DNA from: Carnobacterium sp. 17-4
GTDB lineage: Bacteria > Bacillota > Bacilli > Lactobacillales > Carnobacteriaceae
NCBI RefSeq assembly: GCF_000195575.1
Contig: NC_015391.1
Span: 470,501 to 534,500, forward strand
DNA length: 64,000 nt
Reading direction: 5' to 3'
Part shown: piece after piece, positions 62,413 to 64,000 of the stretch
Position numbering within the stretch: the first letter of the stretch is position 1
Layout: each line of letters starts with the position of its first letter
Position numbers and translations under genes: made by a program
The notes under the pieces: generated by a model
Databases searched by the model: none
What the model saw: the letters and a program-made list of their open reading frames with translations, nothing else
What the model was told of the DNA's origin: nothing

Positions 62413-62682
62413 GTGGAAGAATATTATAAAAATGGACAAATTAAACAAGTGGTTAAAGATGGAATACGAACACATTATTTTGAAAATGGAAAAATAAAAG
62501 CAATAGGTCCTTTTGATGGAAAGATGCAAGGAGACTGGAAATTTTACCGTAAAAGCGGAGAACTGTGGCAGGTTGGATACTTAGAGAATGATATGAAAAA
62601 TGGTGAATGGATTCGTTTTTATCAAGATGGACAGGTTGAAAAAGAAGCACAATTTGATAAGGGAAAAGAAAAGAGACAGTGA
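62413..62682 (+). CDS. MORN/YwqK-like repeat protein
   Basis: 89 residues from the GTG at 62413 (AGGAGG six bases before; the ATG two bases earlier is out of frame). Contains about four MORN-like repeats with Y-x-NG-x-I/L pattern: EEYYKNGQIKQVV, THYFENGKIKAIG, WKFYRKSGELWQVG and WIRFYQDGQVEKE. YwqK-type proteins are named as antitoxins in some annotations, but no toxin gene adjoins it. Role unknown. Confidence 0.75.
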   Translation: MEEYYKNGQIKQVVKDGIRTHYFENGKIKAIGPFDGKMQGDWKFYRKSGELWQVGYLENDMKNGEWIRFYQDGQVEKEAQFDKGKEKRQ

Positions 62683-62872
62683 TTTATTTACTTAAAATAC
62701 TATTTTTTGTCACAAAATAAAAAAAAACTTTTTAAATAACAAATACAAGTTGAATAATTCACAAAGATGTTGTACACTATATTTGTAGTTGTTAAGGCGG
62801 ATCAATTCTTCTTAATATAATGGTATTGATAGCTTTGGAAACGCATAAAAAAATTGGAGGTAAGGATACATT

Positions 62873-63439
62873 ATGATTAAAACAAACAAAAAAAGAGCAT
62901 TATTTTTAGGGGCTTGTGCATCACTTATTATTTTTGCAGCAGGTTGTGGAAACAACGAAGATACAGCAGAAAAAGAATCAACAGCTTCTTCAGCTGTAGA
63001 AAGTACAGAAGTTGTTACAACTGCTTCAATCAGCAATGATCCAGCAGACGTTTTAGCTGGACTTAGCGAAGACGGAACTTGGATCTATGCTATTACAGAT
63101 GATGTAACAGTAAATGATGACATCGTTGTAGCAGGGACTTTCTATGATAAAGGGGAAGAAAGTGGAGATGTTTACCGTAAATTAGCTTTGTATGCACAAG
63201 ATGAAGATCATAATGTTACAGACGAATTTACTTTAACAGCACCAACAATGACTGTTGAAACACCAAACTTTAAAATCCAAAACGGAACATTTGTTGGAGA
63301 TGTTGTAGTAGAAGCTGAAGGATTCGAACTTGCTGATGCAACTATTGAAGGAAATCTTACATTTGCTACTCAAGAATTAATGGATTCTGCAGTATTAGAT
63401 GCAGGCACTGTAACTGGAGAAACAACTGTAGCTGAATAA
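62873..63439 (+). CDS. Lipoprotein of unknown function
   Basis: 188 residues. Lipobox IIFAAGC (Cys about 25), an acidic Ser/Thr linker, then a short beta-rich domain (about 55-188) with repeats like NFKIQNGTFVGDVVVEAEGF and LADATIEGNLTFAT that suggest a small beta-helix. I do not recognise a family. Very acidic and without catalytic motifs. Ribosome-binding site TTGGAGGTAAGG. It is single, with its own terminator. Confidence 0.7.
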   Translation: MIKTNKKRALFLGACASLIIFAAGCGNNEDTAEKESTASSAVESTEVVTTASISNDPADVLAGLSEDGTWIYAITDDVTVNDDIVVAGTFYDKGEESGDVYRKLALYAQDEDHNVTDEFTLTAPTMTVETPNFKIQNGTFVGDVVVEAEGFELADATIEGNLTFATQELMDSAVLDAGTVTGETTVAE

Positions 63440-63454
63440 TAAACTGAATTTTAA

Positions 63455-63497
63455 AAACATCTTGCCTTTAGCTACTTAAAGGCAAGATGTTTTTTTG
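63455..63497 (+). terminator. Terminator after the lipoprotein gene
   Basis: AACATCTTGCCTTTA pairs with TAAAGGCAAGATGTT around the loop GCTACT and T residues follow. Confidence 0.9.
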
Positions 63498-63600
63498 TTT
63501 GAGTACTGAAATCATTAAGTAAAAAGGGTCTAAACTTGACTAAATATCAATAGAATCATTATTATTGATATTGTAGATATTCTTTTAAGGGAGTGATTCA

Positions 63601-64000
63601 ATGCAAATGATCACGTTAGCGAATGGAGTAGATATACCAGTAGTTGGAACAGGAACGAATACTTATGGCAAAGAAGGCAATCAATACAATGGAGCTTTGA
63701 CTAACGATTTTAGTTCATTAAAGTCTGCAATACAAGCTGGTTATCGGTTGATCGATACAGCAATTTCTTATCGAAATGAAGAAGGGGTCGGAGCTACTAT
63801 TTTTGAAAGCGGCATTCCACGTGGCGAATTTTTTATCACCACAAAGATTCCTTCAGATGAAGCGTATATTGGTTCAAAAAAATTGATTAATCAAACTATA
63901 CTAAACAGTTTGAAAAATTTACAAACGGATTATATTGATTTGTATTTAATTCATCATCCGATTGAAGATGATGAAAAATTGCAACAAACCTGGGAAGTTC
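63601..64000 (+). CDS. Aldo/keto reductase (5' part, cut by window end)
   Basis: The frame from ATG at 63601 (TAAGGGAGTGA upstream) runs 133 codons to the window edge. It shows the family catalytic residues in order: Asp in LIDTAISY, Tyr in ISYRNEEGVG, Lys in FITTKIP and His in IHHPIED. This is the NADPH-dependent aldo/keto reductase barrel of the 2,5-diketogluconate-reductase-like group. About half the protein lies outside. Confidence 0.92.
   Translation, partial: MQMITLANGVDIPVVGTGTNTYGKEGNQYNGALTNDFSSLKSAIQAGYRLIDTAISYRNEEGVGATIFESGIPRGEFFITTKIPSDEAYIGSKKLINQTILNSLKNLQTDYIDLYLIHHPIEDDEKLQQTWEV

Noticed and set aside
1-64000. CRISPR arrays, tRNA or rRNA genes, prophage or intact insertion sequences
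   Set aside because: I looked for spaced identical repeats, cloverleaf-like segments, rRNA signatures and transposase or integrase motifs and found none; the only regular repeat is the 51-bp tandem array.

Overview
The window is low-GC, gene-dense DNA from a Gram-positive bacterium of the Firmicutes. Lipobox-bearing substrate-binding lipoproteins, strong AGGAGG-type ribosome-binding sites, a T-box leader, an M-box, FMN riboswitches and a sigma-54-type mannose PTS promoter all fit the Lactobacillales; I would guess Carnobacteriaceae (Carnobacterium-like), but no rRNA or marker gene is present to prove it. No tRNA, rRNA, CRISPR array, prophage or intact insertion sequence was seen.

Layout. 1-2.8 kb: a heterodimeric multidrug ABC exporter (second half cut by the window edge) divergent from a MerR regulator, with a MerR-type 19-bp-spacer promoter between them. 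3.2-4.0 kb: a crotonase-family enzyme. 4.4-9.2 kb: the riboflavin operon ribD-ribE-ribBA-ribH plus a HAD phosphatase, preceded by two nearly identical FMN riboswitches in tandem, each with its own terminator. 9.2-18.3 kb: mixed single genes (Asp-box membrane protein, CodA-like amidohydrolase, FrnE/DsbA-like protein, DUF2207 protein, a deoxyinosine glycosylase + GIY-YIG pair, an RDD membrane protein with a methyltransferase). 18.5-21.2 kb: a polar amino-acid ABC transporter with an OsmC protein. 21.7-27.7 kb: a 51-bp tandem repeat, then PhoP-box-like repeats and a ugp-type (glycerol-3-phosphate class) ABC operon ending in an MBL-fold hydrolase. 27.8-31.0 kb: Mg2+ P-type ATPase mgtA with an M-box riboswitch, terminator/antiterminator and a 36-codon leader ORF. 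31.2-37.5 kb: an orphan OppA, a zinc-ribbon membrane protein, a CapA-type lipoprotein and an ABC exporter.

37.7-50.0 kb is the centrepiece: a complete C-P lyase (phosphonate degradation) locus, phnF / phnG-H-I-J-K-M-acyltransferase-phnL-PHP phosphoesterase / phnD-C-E-E plus a thioredoxin-like gene, with PhoP-box-like repeats before phnG and probably before phnD. Its PhnJ keeps only one of the four cysteines of the CX2CX21CX5C radical-SAM motif (the others are Thr, Thr and Met at exactly conserved spacing), while PhnK carries a five-cysteine insert next to its Walker A. Together with the ugp operon this suggests a phosphate-starvation programme, but the chemistry of this C-P lyase needs explaining.

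50.1-52.1 kb: a T-box-controlled second orphan OppA. 52.1-53.6 kb: three decayed genes (SAM hydrolase fragment, pdxK/thiD kinase, M20 peptidase). 53.7-57.3 kb: mannose-family PTS operon manXYZ and manO behind a sigma-54 (-24/-12) promoter with a perfect 50-bp palindrome upstream. 57.4-64.0 kb: DJ-1/PfpI protein, an ABC-2 exporter, a DUF915 lipoprotein hydrolase, a DUF1697 protein, a MORN-like protein, a small lipoprotein, and the start of an aldo/keto reductase.
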